Positions 14,530 to 15,470 of a stretch of DNA of 15,470 nt are shown piece after piece. Positions within the stretch are counted from its first letter, which is position 1. The number at the start of each line of letters is the position of its first letter. The DNA comes from Demequinaceae bacterium UBA4004 (GTDB taxonomy: Bacteria > Actinomycetota > Actinomycetes > Actinomycetales > Demequinaceae). The stretch lies in contig DGBM01000258.1 of NCBI GenBank assembly GCA_002384765.1, positions 5,975 to 21,444 of the forward strand, read 5' to 3'. A program made the position numbers and the translations under genes. Below the pieces are notes generated by a model. That model was given only the letters and a program-made list of their open reading frames with translations, had not been told where the DNA came from and did no database searches.

Positions 14530-14576
14530 GGGACTGACGCGTGCTGGCACGGTCGGTGGGACTGACGCGTGCTGGC
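14530..14576. repeat. two 19-base direct repeats, 28 bases apart, upstream of the antiporter
   Basis: GGGACTGACGCGTGCTGGC occurs at 14530-14548 and again, unchanged, at 14558-14576. Relative to the predicted antiporter transcript start the copies are centred near -40 and -68, the usual places for tandem activator sites. Each contains the self-complementary ACGCGT. They are too far from the HAD promoter to be its core elements. Alternatively they are a recent local duplication or copies of a dispersed repeat. Confidence 0.65.
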
Positions 14577-14636
14577 CCGCCGGGCATGACCGCGGCGCAT
14601 GGCCAGGAGTCCCAGTCCTGAGGCGGATGCGCCGCG

Positions 14637-14642
14637 TACCCT
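14637..14642 (+). promoter_or_regulatory. predicted -10 box of the HAD phosphatase gene (leaderless)
   Basis: TACCCT fits TAnnnT and lies seven bases before the GTG at 14650. No Shine-Dalgarno precedes the GTG, which agrees with a leaderless transcript. No clear -35 is seen. Confidence 0.45.
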
Positions 14643-14649
14643 GTGTCAC

Positions 14650-15462
14650 GTGAAGCTTGTAGGCACCGACATCGACGGCACCATCCTCCCGCCCTCTGGA
14701 GAGTTCTCCGCCCGCACTCGTGCGGCGCTCGCGGCGCTGGCCCCGGCCGGCATTCCGCTCGTGCTGGTGACGGCCCGCCCGCCGCGATGGGTGGACTCGA
14801 TCGCATCGGCGCTTGGCGTCGACGGGTTGGCCGTGTGCGGAAACGGGGCCGTGGTCTACGACATGGGTGAGCGGACCATCGTCGATGCGGTGGGCGTCCC
14901 GACCGAGACCTTGCTGCTGTTCGCCGAGCGCTTGCGCGAGGCGCTGCCGGGCGTGGTGTTCGCGGTCGAGTCGCCGCACGGATTCTCGCGGGAGCTGGGC
15001 TTCCCGCTCAACGAACGGAACCTCGCGTCGCACGCCGTCGCCCCGTTCGAGGAGTTGCCAGCGGTGCTCGACGGCAGCGTCTTCAAGGTGTTGGCGCTCC
15101 TGGAGGACGGAATCGCCGACGACATGCTCGCCGTCGCGCTGCCCCTGTGTGACGGGCTGCTCGAGGCCTCGCACAGTTCGAGCGTGGCGCCGCTCATCGA
15201 GATCGCCCCCCTGGGCGTCACCAAGGCTTTCGGCCTCGCCCGGCAGGCCGAACGGTTCGGCGTTGAGGCGGCGGACGTGGTCGCCTTCGGCGACGCCCCC
15301 AACGACATCCCGATGCTTGCATGGGCCGGAATGTCCTACGCGGTGGCGAACGCTCACGCCGACGTGCTCGCGGCGGCGACCTATCGCACGGCTTCGGTGA
15401 GCGAGGATGGCGTGGCGCAGGTGCTGGAGGCGCTGCTCGCAGGGGCGCCCCTCAACACCTAG
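14650..15462 (+). CDS. HAD-superfamily hydrolase, Cof-type phosphatase
   Basis: This 270-residue cytoplasmic phosphatase probably acts on sugar phosphates or similar small metabolites. The four HAD motifs are intact: TDIDGT with nucleophile Asp 7 and acid/base Asp 9, VTARPP with Thr 41, the lysine in VTKAFGL at 192, and GDAPND (214-219) for Mg2+. The cap domain between residues 80 and 185 is of the Cof (C2) type. The GTG at 14650 is preferred because motif I lies at residue 7, as is usual for Cof proteins, and because of the -10 box seven bases before it. The upstream in-frame ATG at 14599 would add 17 residues without any family match. It is divergent from the antiporter and complete eight bases before the window end. 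Confidence 0.92.
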   Translation: MKLVGTDIDGTILPPSGEFSARTRAALAALAPAGIPLVLVTARPPRWVDSIASALGVDGLAVCGNGAVVYDMGERTIVDAVGVPTETLLLFAERLREALPGVVFAVESPHGFSRELGFPLNERNLASHAVAPFEELPAVLDGSVFKVLALLEDGIADDMLAVALPLCDGLLEASHSSSVAPLIEIAPLGVTKAFGLARQAERFGVEAADVVAFGDAPNDIPMLAWAGMSYAVANAHADVLAAATYRTASVSEDGVAQVLEALLAGAPLNT

Positions 15463-15470
15463 CCCCTCAA

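Noticed and set aside
14530..14576. Possible CRISPR fragment from the direct repeats
   Set aside because: Only two copies with a nine-base gap exist, and no cas genes are present. Promoter sites fit better.
14500..15357. N-terminal extension of the antiporter frame to 922 residues
   Set aside because: The extension is antisense to the HAD phosphatase gene, crosses the shared promoter region with its direct repeats, and its translation is non-family Arg/His-rich. The antiporter starts naturally at MHASTVLVII.

Overview
The window is high-GC DNA with short intergenic gaps. Many GTG or ATG starts lie 6-7 bases after a TAnnnT box. Together with the protein types this suggests an actinomycete, perhaps a facultatively anaerobic member of the Micrococcales. 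That assignment comes from sequence style and family memory, not a search. Thirteen of the fifteen protein genes are on the minus strand. The two plus-strand genes are a MarR-acetyltransferase fusion and a HAD phosphatase at the right edge.

Layout, left to right. Bases 1-22 are the 5' end of a tRNA-Gly running off the edge. Bases 73-4549 hold a housekeeping and accessory block: aldose 1-epimerase, LURP-one-like protein, MFS exporter, a DUF4386 membrane protein that seems to lack an internal segment, and a coupled pair of a four-helix membrane protein and an XRE repressor. That pair has a clear promoter (TTGACA, 17 bases, TACCTT) with a perfect inverted repeat over the -35.

Bases 4637-10286 are the centrepiece, probably one transcription unit read leftward. 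It starts with a ~1062-residue single-chain [FeFe] hydrogenase that contains a complete GltD/NfnB-like FAD and NAD(P)H module and many iron-sulfur clusters. A lipoprotein substrate-binding protein, a permease and an ATPase of the NitT/TauT ABC class follow. The 355-base region upstream of the hydrogenase carries two tandem 23-base units. The proximal unit contains GGGACATCAGTCCC, close to the palindrome of the mycobacterial hypoxia regulator DosR/DevR, centred about 42 bases upstream of a predicted start. The proposal is a hypoxia-induced hydrogenase-transporter cassette. No maturase genes (hydE, hydF, hydG) are in the window.

Divergent from the hydrogenase is the MarR-GNAT fusion, whose -10 box lies inside a 22-base palindrome ending at its start codon. 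Bases 11545-14499 are a tight minus-strand operon: cation:proton antiporter, OGA-like GNAT acetyltransferase, DUF1801 protein. The antiporter promoter has two 19-base direct repeats 28 bases apart. The window ends with a Cof-type HAD phosphatase.
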